Below, in pieces: positions 47,615 to 58,857 of a DNA stretch of 64,000 bases. A model generated the notes under the pieces. That model was not told the origin of the DNA and ran no database searches. It was given only the letters and a program-made list of their open reading frames with translations. The position numbers and the translations under genes were made by a program. Origin of the DNA: Phaeosaccion multiseriatum. Its lineage: Eukaryota; Ochrophyta, other classes. The number at the start of each line of letters is the position of its first letter. Position 1 is the stretch's first letter. Location of the stretch: positions 4,154,001 through 4,218,000 of the forward strand of contig OZ218950.1 in the NCBI GenBank assembly GCA_965112735.1. The letters run 5' to 3'.

Positions 47615-50600
47615 GACTACGTGATTCTTAGCTTGATTTCCCAGTCAGTCAAGAAACTAACGCACTAACCCTAACCCTACCACGGACCCCATTCCTACAC
47701 CCGACACCGTACCGGATGATGTGATTGACGAACTGCGTGAACTGGGGGAACTTTCTGTGCAGCCCTGTCTCGTCTGCGGCCTTGATACCAGCAATGCCGT
47801 GTCCTTGTCGGCCCATTGCAGCTGGGGGGGGGGGGGGGTGAACAATGGAGAGAGGAGGAGAGGAACTGAGAGGAGAGAGAGAGAGAGAGAGAGACAGAGA
47901 GAGGCGACAAAGAAAGAACACAAAAAGATTTAAAAAAAAAAAGGCAAGCGTTCGCGCCCCGTGTTTGGGTCCATCACGCACACACTCACACACACACACA
48001 CACACACACACACTTACCCACGGATGCTGCGACGGCAGCGACAGTGGACTCCTCCGCCCACGGCATGGAGGCCTTTGACTTGAGCACGAGAGCGTTGAAG
48101 CCCTCCCTGCCGATTGAGAGGGGCGCGGCACAGGAGCAAAAGAACAGCCATCATAAGAAAGGGGAGAGAAGAGAAGGGAAGGAAGGGAAGGGAGGGGAAG
48201 GGAGAAGGGGCGAGGATCAGGCTTCATGTATACTTGTGCAAGCCGGTCTTGAGCAGAGAAAGAAGGGAGAGGGTCGGGAGAAGGTTGGCGTTGGTGTTGT
48301 CGGGATTTCCTTGCAGTGATGGACAGTAGTTAGATGGCAGTAAAAGGCAGTGGAACGATAGCAGTGAGAGGTACTGTAGTGAGAGAAGAAAGCACCCACC
48401 TGAAAGCGAAAGTCCGCTTGACTGCTCGGAGTGTGTTCGACGTCAGCACCTTCCGGGCAGGATACGCAATAGGAGGGATGGGGAAGGGGGGGGGGGGGAG
48501 GGGGTGGAAGAGAAGCAGGGGGGGTGAGAGGGGAAGGGAGACGTCACACTTCCTCTTCCGCTTCTCCAACACGAAGTCAAGCAAAGAAAAACCTGCATTC
48601 ATCTACTGTGTTGGTTATTGTTGTCTTTGACCGAGGAAGGGAGGGCGGGAGGAAAGGAAGAGAGGGGAGGGAGGGTGGGAGGGAGGGAGGAAAGAAAGGG
48701 GGGGAGGGGGGGAGGGAAGAAAGCGAAGAGAGAGGGGGGGGGGGGAGACTCACATGGACGGCGGCGTTGTCGGGTACGTTCTTCTTGTTGACACTATCGT
48801 CCCTCACGGCCTTGATAAGCTCCACGCAGCGACTCACGCACGCCGTCTCCAGAGAGCGGCCTAGACCACGCAAGTCGTCCGCAAGGCCGGCTTTGAGGAG
48901 GAGGAGGAGGAGGAGGAGGAGGAGGAGGAGGAGGAGGAGGAGGAGGAGGAGGAGGAGGAGAGGAAAGGGAAAGGGGGGAGGTTGAGGAATACGCAGAGAG
49001 AGGGGGAGGGGGGGGGGGGGGGGGAGAAAGGGAGACTGCGGTACTCATACAGCACAATGGTCGTCTCCTCGTGTGGTGCTTACCTGCCCCTGTTGGCTCG
49101 CAGATTCCTTCCGACAATGCTCGGATGAGCGCTTCTCCTTGGAGATTGAAGACTTCAAGCTACACGCACGCGCACACAAATACAGAAAGAGAGGGAGGAG
49201 GGTAGTCGAGGAGGGTGGGAAGGGTCCGTCCGTCCCGTAGTGAGTGAAGGAAAAAGAGGGGAACCCAGGACGAGCGACGCACAGCCATCTCGGAGGGCGC
49301 CATCTGTGAAGGGAAGCTTCTTAACGGTACCCGTGCGTCCGTCCGTCCGTCCGTTCGGCCCTCCCCCCCTTCCTCTCTTCGTATCACCAACTGCTCTACT
49401 CTGTATCACCAACTGCCGCATGTACCGTACCATCTCCAGCACGGAGAGCATGGCCTCGATGAAGGCGTCGCCGCTCCATCCGCCCCGAGATGCGTCCTGC
49501 CACAAGCACACACCCCAAAGCACCGCAGGCGGCAGGGAGGAGCGAGGGCACGTAAGGAAAGGGGGTAGGCCAGGGAGATGGACACTTAAGTCAGGGAGAT
49601 GGATACTTAAGTCAGGGAGATGGATACTTAAGTCAGGGAGATGGATACTTAAGTCAGGGAGATGGATACTTAAGTCAGGGAGATGGATACTTATTGACTT
49701 CATAGTACGGCAGGGAGATGGATACTTATTGACTTCATAGTACGGCAGGGAGATGGATACTTATTGACTTCATAGTACGGCAGGGAGATGGATACTTATT
49801 GACTTCATAGTACGGCAGGGAGATGGATACTTATTGACTTCATAGTACGGCAGGGAGATGGATACTTATTGACTTCATAGTACGGCAGGGAGATGGATAC
49901 TTAAGTCAGGGAGATGGATACTTATTGACTTCATAGTACGGCAGGGAGATGGATACTTATTGACTTCATAGTAGGGCAGGGAGATGGCAAGTAAAACACA
50001 CCACACCATACTTGTACTTGTGTGACTTTTGTGACTCTTTGGTGCGGGAAAAGCAACAGCGAAAAGCGACGCACAAACCGTACTTAAAGGATGGGGCGGG
50101 AGGAGAGGAGGAGAGGAGGAGAGGAGGAGAGAGGGTGTGGCTAATCCACAACGAGGCGGGAGGAGAGGAGGAGAGCGCGTGGGACACAGGACGGCACGAG
50201 GCTGTCTGTGAGTGAGTGATGAATGAGTGAGTAAGTGAGTGAGTGAGTGAGTGAGAGAGTGAGAGAGTGAGTGAGTGAGTGAGTGAGTGAGTGAGTGAGT
50301 GGTGAGTGAGTGAGTAAATGAGTGAGTGAATTATTGAGTGAAGGACCGCCCCTCTCTCCTCCTCTGCACCTTTATTGACTTACCGCGCTCGGAGGGGTGA
50401 GGTCCGCCGCTCTGCTCTTATTCATTCGGAAACCCTTGGCTGCCGCACTCTCGCTGACGGGACGGGGGGGGGGGGGGGGCGAGGGGAGTACACACGCACA
50501 CACACACACACACAGACACACACACACACACATCTCATCGTCATCATGACCGTTGTAGGGGGAGAAACGCACAGCGTGTCTCCTACTACTGAATTCCGAC

Positions 50601-52859
50601 TGACTGACTGACTGACTTACCCACTCACTCACTCACTCCTTCCCTCCCTCCCTCCCTCCCTCCCTCCCCCAACCCAACTCACCCTCCCTCCTTGGAGTGC
50701 GTGTCCGCGCTGAGTCTCTCATTGACGACCGTTACAACCTTGGCGACGATCGGATCCACAACTACCTTGAACACCTCCGCCGCCCGAGCCCTCCCCACCC
50801 CCACACCTCCACTGCCATCTGTTTGGACTCTGCCGCTGCGCATCCGACCACTTCCCCTCCCTCCGCCGCCGCCGCCGCCGCCGCTGCTGCTGCCGCCATC
50901 ATCTGCAGATGGCAAGGCCCTCTCACAGAGAGACCGCTCTCCAAGGACGAGCTTGACGGCGAAATCGAGATACATCTTTTCGGTGCAAAAAAGAAGCAAG
51001 CACACCCACCACGGAAGGAAGGACGGAAGGAAGGAAGGAAGGAAGGGGGGGAAACACACCAGACACACAGACAAAGGGAGGGGAGGGTGCGCGGGTGAGT
51101 GAGTGGGTGAGTGAGTGGGTGAGTGAGTGGGTGGGTGAGTGGGTGAGTGGGTAGGTAGGTGGGTGAGTGAGCGGGTGTGTGAGTGAGTGAGTGGGCCTGT
51201 GGGTGCAAGATGTCGAAGTGGTGGGGTGGAGCACCAGTCATGTGGAGGGGAAGGGGGGGGGGGGCTCACGGGGCACTTGCGCTGTTGAGATTAGATTGGC
51301 GCACGCCCGCCCGCAACCACGCACGCACCTGCAGCCATGTGCTGTCCCCCCTTGCCTCCATGCCCGCAGGATTTCCCTCTTGCCTATCCTCCCACTGGCC
51401 CAGCAGAGCAGCCACAACCCCCTTGCGGCAGATCTTAAAGCTGGTCAGCAGGCCCTCCTCCTGAGAGGGGGGGGGGTGGCAGGAGCAATGAGAGGACATT
51501 AGTGAGCAGAGGTGTCCCAGCCCCAGCCCCAATGACTTATGCTCCACTACACCCTACACACCTCTTCGATCCGATCCTCCCCGCCCTATTGACTTACTAG
51601 TACTACTTACCTGTCCCAGCAGCGTGAGGCACTCCCCGATAGCTCCCAAGGTGACGGTTCCTCCTGCACTCAGTGTCTCGCACGCCTCGAACGAGTTGCT
51701 CTCCCCTCGGTACTGTGGGACACGACACAAGACATGGAGAGACAAAGAGAGGGGGCGGAGAGTCAAGTAGTGAGGGGGGGCAGGCAGTGTTCGAAGCAGT
51801 CAGGGGTGAGGGCAGGCTGCGAAGCGACCTTACAGCCAGGCGAGACCAAAACTTCGGGTACAAGCAAAACAAAAACACTGCTCTGCTCACCAGCAGCGCT
51901 CAATGGGTGCGACACTGCCATCCATCTACTGCCATCCATCGACAGCTCCGCTCCCAAGGAAAGCGTGGACCTCACTGGATAACGCACTCCAAACACGACA
52001 CCCCCACCAATACACACCCCCACGCACACACACAACACGCACACACACACACACGACACACACACGCACACACACACATCACACACAACACACACAACAC
52101 ACAGAGACCTGCACCGACGGGCCAATGGTGCGCATGAGTTGATTGAACTCGTTGAGGCTCTCTTTTGTGGCGATGGCACACAGCTCGTCCAGACCCTGCA
52201 CGGCCTCTTGCTGGCTCTTGAGCTGGGGCCAGTCCCTGGAGGAGGAGGAGGAGGAGGAGGAGGAGGAGGAGGAGGAGGAGGAGGAGGAGAGGAGGAGGAG
52301 GGGGGGGGGGGGGAGGAGGAGTGGGGGGAGGAGAGCGGGGGGAGGAGAGCGGGGGATGAGGGGATGAGAGAGAGAGGGTGAGCAAGAGGAGGGAGGGGGG
52401 GAGAGAAGAGGACCTGGCACAGGAGACGGGCGTTCGTCGGGGGGGGGGGGGGGGTGGAAGAGGGGAACGCTCCCTTCCTTCCTGCTCCCGTCACTTCCCC
52501 TTCCCTCCCTCACTCTCACTCACCGACTCATTCACTTACCCACTCACTCACACCCTCATGACCTGCTCACTCCCTCCCTCCCTTCCTCCCTTCCTCAACC
52601 CACCCACTCACTCACCGAAAGTAGGCTTGTGCTCCCACTATCCGAGACACCTCTTGAAGGTACTCAAGGGCTCCTCCCGTCGCCTCCTCGTCCCCGAAGG
52701 AGTTCTCAATCCCCTGGATACCTCCCTCGATGGTACTTCTCAGCTCCCTCTCCAGCACAAAGTAATCATTAATGTCCTGTGCAAGTAAGTAGATAGGCAA
52801 GTAACGGGGCCAGGAACGCGAAGAGACAGGTGGGGTGGGTGCCTATGGCGAGCGAGGGG

Positions 52860-52911
<52 letters not shown>

Positions 52912-53552
52912 GGAGAGAGGAGAGAGAGAATGGGACCCACCCATCCTTCCCTCCCTTCCTCCCCATCCCCCTTCTGTTGCGTACCTCCATCTTGCGAATA
53001 GCTGAGCCGATGTTCCTCCGCGCGACAGTGAGTTTCTGGCTGATATCCTTCATTGGGGCCATTTCCTGTCAGTGCAGCAGGGATCATGGGGTGGAATTCA
53101 CTCTTCGGATGGTGAGGGAGATAGAGAAGAGGGCAGAGCTCCTTCAGATGGTGAGGGAGATAGAGAAGAGGGCAGAGCTTCTTTGTGATCCATTTAAATT
53201 TCCCCTCTGTTGTGGTCGAGACCCATGCCCCCCACGCCCACAACGTCTCCCCTGTCCCGTCCCTCGCTCCCCCGCCTTCTGAACTCTCCTCACGCTCTGG
53301 CTAACTGACCAATACCTCACGCACCTGCTCAAGCTCACTGAGGCGCGCTTCGAAACGCCCGTAGATTCCTTCCATCTTCTCGGTCCCCGCCTGGAACTGC
53401 CCGAGCCCGGCCGTCAACATGGCAACGGTCTGGACCAGTGCGGCGCTGCTGCTGCTGCTGCTGCTACCGCCACCACCACCGCCTCCACTGTTGCTCTGGC
53501 TACTCGCAAACACACCGCCACTGTTGAACTGTTTGCTATTGTTAGAGTTCAT
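44892..53552 (-). CDS. EXO70: Exocyst complex subunit EXO70
   Basis: Twenty exons on the minus strand: 53552-53325, 53065-52985, 52776-52616, 52235-52109, 51712-51611, 51460-51329, 50975-50683, 50453-50384, 49496-49431, 49159-49084, 48890-48754, 48449-48400, 48106-48018, 47821-47713, 47392-47324, 46990-46538, 46368-46329, 45983-45921, 45496-45401, 44981-44892. Total 2532 nt, 843 aa, all phases closed. Diagnostic parts: DINDYFVLERELRSTIEGGI; AAVHVLTSNTLRAVK; RRQLFLLNNASYIITTAK; KSKFLAFNKAWEETY; VSDPILKEDLRRTLRGVM and the final YLKFTPEALDAAIEELFNG, the canonical EXO70 C-terminus. EXO70 binds PI(4,5)P2 and tethers secretory vesicles to the plasma membrane. Family-typical length is about 650 aa; the excess is Ser/Gly-rich inserts at the N-terminus, in exon 7 and in exon 16. 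It is divergently arranged with TAF6. Confidence 0.92.
45113..45171 (-). repeat. (GTA)n microsatellite in the last EXO70 intron
   Basis: About 19 GTA units flanked by GGA and GCA runs, between exons 45496-45401 and 44981-44892. Confidence 0.9.
46050..46316 (-). repeat. (CAGA)n tract in an EXO70 intron
   Basis: CAGACAGA with GAGA and GCAG variants. On the coding strand the intron starts GTGAGTGAGTGGGTCTGTCT, so the run extends almost to the 5' splice site at 46328. A (CAA)n run lies at about 46485-46520 in the previous intron. Confidence 0.88.
48896..48961 (-). repeat. (GGA/TCC)n polypyrimidine tract before an EXO70 exon
   Basis: On the coding strand about 21 TCC units precede the CAAAG acceptor of exon 48890-48754. 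Confidence 0.88.
49566..49985 (-). repeat. Higher-order minisatellite in an EXO70 intron
   Basis: The short unit GGGAGATGGATACTTAAGTCA (21 nt) repeats about six times. A longer unit then takes over (GGGAGATGGATACTTATTGA followed by CTTCATAGTACGGCA), repeats about seven times, is interrupted by one short unit near 49900, and resumes. The two unit types share their first 15 nt. Confidence 0.93.
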
Positions 53553-53965
53553 CGTACAGAGGGAACAGGGAAATGGGTTGTGCCCTGCGTCCTCGGAAGC
53601 TCAACACCTGCTTCGAAAAGGCACCCTACGAAGCAGCGCCGCAGCGCAGCAACGGGAAAGTATTGCCCATCCCCAAGAACAAGCAACGAAACAGGCGCAG
53701 AAGTGAGTTTTGAGCAGAGAGATGATGAGGAAGGAGGAATTGTGGAATTGTCGAGGCGGATGGCAACAGATGGTGAACCTCGTCTACTTGATCTCCTCTC
53801 TTCCCCCCCCAAGAATACAGCGCACACAGAAGAAGTGTCTGCGGCATATTTGTGCATATAAACACAGGCAGGAGAAGGAAGGGCAAGGGGGGGGCAGGCG
53901 GGGAGCTTCCCAGCGTGACTTGGTGGATGATCGATACCTTGTGAGAGAGAGGTGTAGGTGGGGGG
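53553..53965. promoter_or_regulatory. Divergent promoter region of EXO70 and TAF6
   Basis: 413 bases separate the two start codons. A TATA-like GCATATAAACAC lies at about 53853 on the plus strand, some 110 bases before the TAF6 ATG. No other element is recognised. Confidence 0.45.
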
Positions 53966-54808
53966 ATGTCAGTCATCGGAAGTGACTCGCTGGAGCCCGT
54001 AGTTGCAGCGCTTCCTGTGGGCAAGGTCCAAGACCACGCCTTCGCGCTCCTGCGCAGCTCCGTGGAGTACCACCTGAAGGATGTGGTGCAGGAGGTGAGA
54101 GAGGGGGAGGCCTGCCCTGCTGCTGCCTGTTGCTGCCTGTTCCTCCTCCCTACCTACCTTCTAACCTCCGCGCGAAAATTCAATCGCCGCTGCGTTGGGT
54201 ATATCAATCAATCATCAGGCTTGCAAGCTTGCTCGGCACAGCAAGAGGAAAAGGATTACAGCCGAGGACGTGAACTCCGCTCTGCAGCTTCGGAACGAAC
54301 AGGTGAGAGCGGCACGCAGCAGACGAGCGCGAGTGTGTGTGTCTGTGCGTGTGTGTGTTGCTTGTGCGCTCAGGAGCTGGTCCTCGTCGTGTTCCACTTT
54401 CCTTTCTTCCCTCCCTCTTGTGCGTGGGCCCTGACCCACCCCCCACCTACCCCCAACAACAACAACAAACAACAGGCCCTTTACGGGTTCCAATTCAAAG
54501 ACGGGCGCGATGCTACGAGTAGGGCAGGAGGCGCACAGAGTGACGGTACCGTGAATCTAGCAGAGCTCGTCAACGCGCCGCTGCCCAAGTGTCCCTTGGA
54601 GCCGCGCATTGCCCTCCATTGGCTGGCGGTGGATGGCAGGCAACCCATCATCGCTCAAAACCCCAACCAAGCGCACGTGGCGGATGCAGCAGCAGCAGCC
54701 GCAGCAGCAGTAGCAGCGGCCAGACAACAAGGGAAGGTGTCGACAACAGACACCGCAGCGCAAGGCGCTGTTGGGGGAGATGGGGCGGCGGCGGTGGTGG
54801 CGGCAGGG

Positions 54809-54842
<34 letters not shown>

Positions 54843-57263
54843 CAGTACAAGCCAAGGTGAAGCACGAGCTGTCCTCGGAGCTACAGCTGTACCTGGATAG
54901 AGCCAAGGCCTCAATTCTGTCTGGAGACGGCCCCCGCGTGGCCAGGGTGCTCGCCTCTCTGCGCACGGATCCGGGCCTCCAGGAGCTCATGCCCTATCTG
55001 TGCACATTCGTTCAGAGCCGGGTCAGTGGAGGGAGGGGTGTGTCTGCATGTATGCATGTATGCATGTATGCATGTATGCATGTATGTGTATATGTGTGTG
55101 TGTGCTTGTGTGTTTGTTTGGTTGTCCTGTGCATACATTGGACCACCAACGAAACGAACGCACGCTTCTTCTTCTGTCCCCTCTGTGCCCCTCTGTATCA
55201 CCAACAGGTGGCCCTCCCCGTGCGCAAGGCCTCAGCAGTGGTGTCTGTCTTCGGGCTGATGCGCGTATTGCACGCCATGATGTCCAACACACACTTCCAC
55301 TTTGTAGAGGGTTACTTGCATCAAGTACTCCCTGCAGTCATCACCACCGTAGTCAGGCAAAAGGTCAGTCAGTAAGTCCGTCAGTCACTCAGTCAGTCAG
55401 TCAGATAGACAGACAGACAGACAGACAGACAGTCAGAGGGAAGAAAGAAACAAGAGGGGGCAGGAAGAAGAGAGGGAAAAATCAAATCAAAGAGGAGGAA
55501 GAGAGAGGGGGAGGAAGCACGACCTCAATCCCTCACACACCCTCGCTTCTTCTCTCCCTCCCTCCCTCCCTCCCTCCCGCCCTCCCCCCTCCCTCCAGTT
55601 CTGTATCACAGATGGCATGGACCCCGAGCAGCACTGGTCCCTCCGCGACTATGCCGCGCAGCTGCTGGCCTACATCTGCAGGCGCTTTGGCTCCTCTTAC
55701 CCAACGCTGCAAGCGCGTGTCTGCTCCTGCCTCGCCAGTGCCGTGCAAGACGCTCAGGCCCCCTTACCGACTCAGGTGTGATGCGGTGCGGTGCGAAGGA
55801 AAGAAGGAAGGAAGAAACGAAGGAGGGAAGGAAGGGAGGAAGGGAGGGAGGAGGGGGGTGAGGGGATGAGAAAGTGTAATTCACAGTTTGTTTCGCGGGC
55901 GCTCTCTCTCTCTCACACTCCCAAGACTGAACCCGACCCCCCCCACCCCCAGTCCTCGTCTTCCTCACCGTTTCTCATTTTTGCTACTGCTGTGGTTTTG
56001 CCCTCCATCGACGCCATCCCTCCCTGCCTCTCCTCACCTCCCCCCCCCCCCCCTACTCCCCGTCACTCCGCCCCTCAGTTTGGTGCCATCATGGGCATGA
56101 CCTACCTGGGTCCCTATGTGGTGGGCTCAATGCTCCTATCCGGCCTCAGCCTCTACAAGGAGCGGTACGAAGCCATCCTCCTCGGGCCCGAAGCCTGCCG
56201 AGCGGGCCAAGCGAGAGACGGCTCTAACACAAGGTCCCGGCGGAGGGCTCGCAGGATTGCCGCAGGGGAAACTGAGCCTCTGTCCCCAGACCCCGAGTCA
56301 GGGCCCGAATCCGACACTGACTTCCCCACAAAGGGAGGAGCAGCAGGAGGAGGAGGAGGAGGGGGAGGGGGAGGAGGAGGAGGAGGAGGAGGAGGAGGAG
56401 GAGGAGGAGGAGGAGGAGGGGGAGGGGGAGGAGGAGGAGGAGGAGGAGGGGGAGGACGAAGTGGGGGGATGGAAGGCGGTGAAGGGGGCGACCCTGCTGC
56501 GGCTGTCGCCCCTATCGGATGGCAGCAGATGCTGCAGGCGGAGGAGGCCCGGTACTGCCTCGAAGCGCTCATCAGGGCAGCGGGAGGTACGCGCTCTCTC
56601 CCTACGATAGGTCTAGGCAGATGGGTGGATGGGTGGATGGATGGATGGATGGATGGGTGGATGGGTGGATGGATGGATGGATGGATGGATGGATGGATGG
56701 GGTCGTGTGACGTGTCTACTCTCCGTCCTTCCATGGTGACTCTTTCCCCAAGGCGCCCCCCGTTCCCGTCTTTCTTTCCGAAACTCACGCACACACACGC
56801 ATGCGCACCTTCTTCACCTTCTCACCCTCTCCTCCTGTCCTGTCCCGTACACGCACACGCACACGCACACACATACGCGCACACACACGCACGCACACAC
56901 ACGCACGCACACACACATGCACACACACACACACACACATGTGCACACACACACACCATCATACCAGAGTTGGGTATGTACCAACAAACCCGACTGCAGG
57001 AAATGATGCCCAAGCGCACTCAGGCCCCCAAGCGCTCCCGGGGAGCCGGAGCGGCAGCAGGCGGAGCGGCAGCAGCAGGAGCGGCAGCAGCAGCAGGAGG
57101 GGCCGGGGTGGGTGTAAGTGGGGGTGGAAGTGGGGGGGCAGAGAGCCGCGCAGTGCAGGAGCTGAGGGGCGGCCTCTCTGCGGTGGGGGAGTGCTTGGGA
57201 GAGGCGCTGCTGCCCTTCCACTTGGCCAGGCAAGTGTGTGTGCGTGTGTGTGTGTCTCTGTGT

Positions 57264-57350
<87 letters not shown>

Positions 57351-57357
57351 TCTGTGT

Positions 57358-57406
<49 letters not shown>

Positions 57407-57808
57407 TGTGTGTGTATGTGTGCATATGTGTGCGCGCGCGCTGTGTTGTGTGTTGTGTGTGCGTGTGTGTGTGTGTGTGGGTGAGTGGGTGGGGGTGGGG
57501 AACGAGCCAGCAACGACCGTATCCTTGGAGAATCCACTCCGGAGAAGGGGATCCTCCATTCTCTCTCTCTCTCTCTCTCGCTGTCTGATTCGCTTCCTCT
57601 GACGGTTTGTGTGACCCTCGTGTTCCCTGTCCGCAGGTTACCCCCCCCGCCGCCGAGGCAGCCTCAGCAGCAGCGGGCAAACCCCATGGTTGACGCAGCA
57701 GAGAAGGGAGGGGGTAAGGGAGGAGGAGGAGGAGGAGGGCGAAGCCGCAGTAGAGCTACGCCAGTCAGCACGGCAGGGGCGAGCAACTATCACATGCTCT
57801 TTCTGTAG
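53966..57808 (+). CDS. TAF6: Transcription initiation factor TFIID/SAGA subunit TAF6
   Basis: Exons 53966-54094, 54219-54302, 54476-55021, 55208-55363, 55599-55775, 56079-56586, 56968-57229 and 57637-57808 total 2034 nt (677 aa), phases closed. The N-terminal histone fold is diagnostic: [11 protein letters not shown] joined to [20 protein letters not shown], then [14 protein letters not shown]. The TAF6 HEAT-repeat domain follows: [72 protein letters not shown]6 pairs with TAF9 and its HEAT domain scaffolds TFIID. The middle has an Ala/Ser-rich insert and a long poly-Gly tract; the tail is low in complexity. The last intron most likely uses a GC donor (CCAG|GCAAGT at 57230), followed at once by (GT)n; an alternative GT donor two codons on would truncate the tail. 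Confidence 0.93.
57235..57480 (+). repeat. (GT)n microsatellite in the last TAF6 intron
   Basis: Nearly 240 bases of GT, interrupted by CTCT and GTATGT, starting within six bases of the GC splice donor. Confidence 0.94.
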
Positions 57809-58857
57809 AGCTATGAAAAGCCATATACATCTGATTCGATACCCTTTTCCCTCCTAATCGGCCCTGAACAAGATTACAAGATTATCTCATTACTGAAGGG
57901 GTTGAGGTAGGCCAGCCCAGAAGCAGGAAGCAGGCCGGCTGGCACCGGCCAGAAGCAGGAAGCAGGGTCGCCTCAGAAGCATGTCAGGGGCCGACCGGCC
58001 TGATACTCAACCCCTGATACACTATCGCCCGCATTCTCGATAGCGCGCTATCGGGCCCCGGGGGCTCGGATAGCGCGCCGGCTGGCGCCGGCGGGTAGCG
58101 GATAGTGTATATACAGGGGTTGATGATACGAAAATTGAAGAGGAGTTGTTAGTTGTATATATATTACACCCTTACAAGGTGTTGCTTCGGGCTGCGCCCT
58201 TGGCAGGGAGAAGGGGGAAGGAGAAGAGGGTTGGGGTGGGCAAGAAGTGAAATGGAGGAGGGAAAGGGGAGTGGGAGAAGGTGTGTATGTATGAGAAGGG
58301 AAGGAGGAGGAGAAATTGGAAGCATATGGCACGAAATGACGAGAACGACAAAACGACGGAGATAATAAAAGACGTGGTGATGCCGAGCTTACCTTTTTAA
58401 TTGCTGCACACTTTACCCTTACTTGAACTATACACGAAAAGACGGTGTGGAGCCGGTCCGGAGGAAAAATTGTACAGTGTAGAGGCACAAAAGTAGAGGC
58501 ATATGGTTAGAGCGCTGAGCGTGCAGCATTTTCATATTTAGAGGCATATGGGATAACGAAGAAATCTTATATAGGTCTAAGTGCCATCTATGGTTGTCTA
58601 AAAGTAATGTAAGTTGTTAGGCAAGATGGCAGTGGACGGCTCGCCCCTCTTTTCTGTTTTTTTGCCCCCGCCCCTCTTTTCTGTTTTTTTGCCCCCGCCC
58701 CTCTACAGATGGCCTCTGCGGCCCTCTGCGGCCAGGGAATAATTAAAGAGATGAAGATATGTGGCATGTGTTTCCCGCGCAAGCTCTAAGTACGTGTCCC
58801 TCCCCTTGGGGTTAGGCTGTCACTGTGCGAGAGAGAGAGCGAGACGAGAGAGGAGCC
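57809..58857. other. Intergenic region downstream of TAF6
   Basis: Holds the palindromic element at 58007-58123, scattered remnants of its termini (GTCAGGGGCCGA near 57984; GGGGTTGAGG near 57899), a twice-repeated AGAAGCAGGAAGCAGG phrase, and a tandem duplication of CCCCTCTTTTCTGTTTTTTT at about 58645-58700. No gene is supported. Confidence 0.6.
58007..58123. mobile_element. MITE-like palindromic element, copy 3
   Basis: 117 bp. The left end is TCAACCCCTGATACACTATC. The right end is the same sequence inverted with a 3-nt ATA insertion. It is flanked on both sides by TGATAC, a perfect 6-bp direct repeat. The interior has GATAGCGCGCTATCGGGCCC and GGCTGGCGCCGGC. Confidence 0.85.

Noticed and set aside
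47658-47683. Short AACCCTAACCCTA telomere-like sequence
   Set aside because: Only about two units inside an EXO70 intron; too short to call an interstitial telomere.
55791-57602. Single long frame covering several TAF6 exons and introns
   Set aside because: It reads through intron repeats (CVCVCV, HAHTHA). TAF6 homology and splice sites show only 56079-56586 and 56968-57229 are coding.
58500-58560. tRNA-like phrase TGGTTAGAGCGCTGAGC
   Set aside because: It resembles a D-arm, but no anticodon arm, T-arm GTTCGA or acceptor stem can be built around it.
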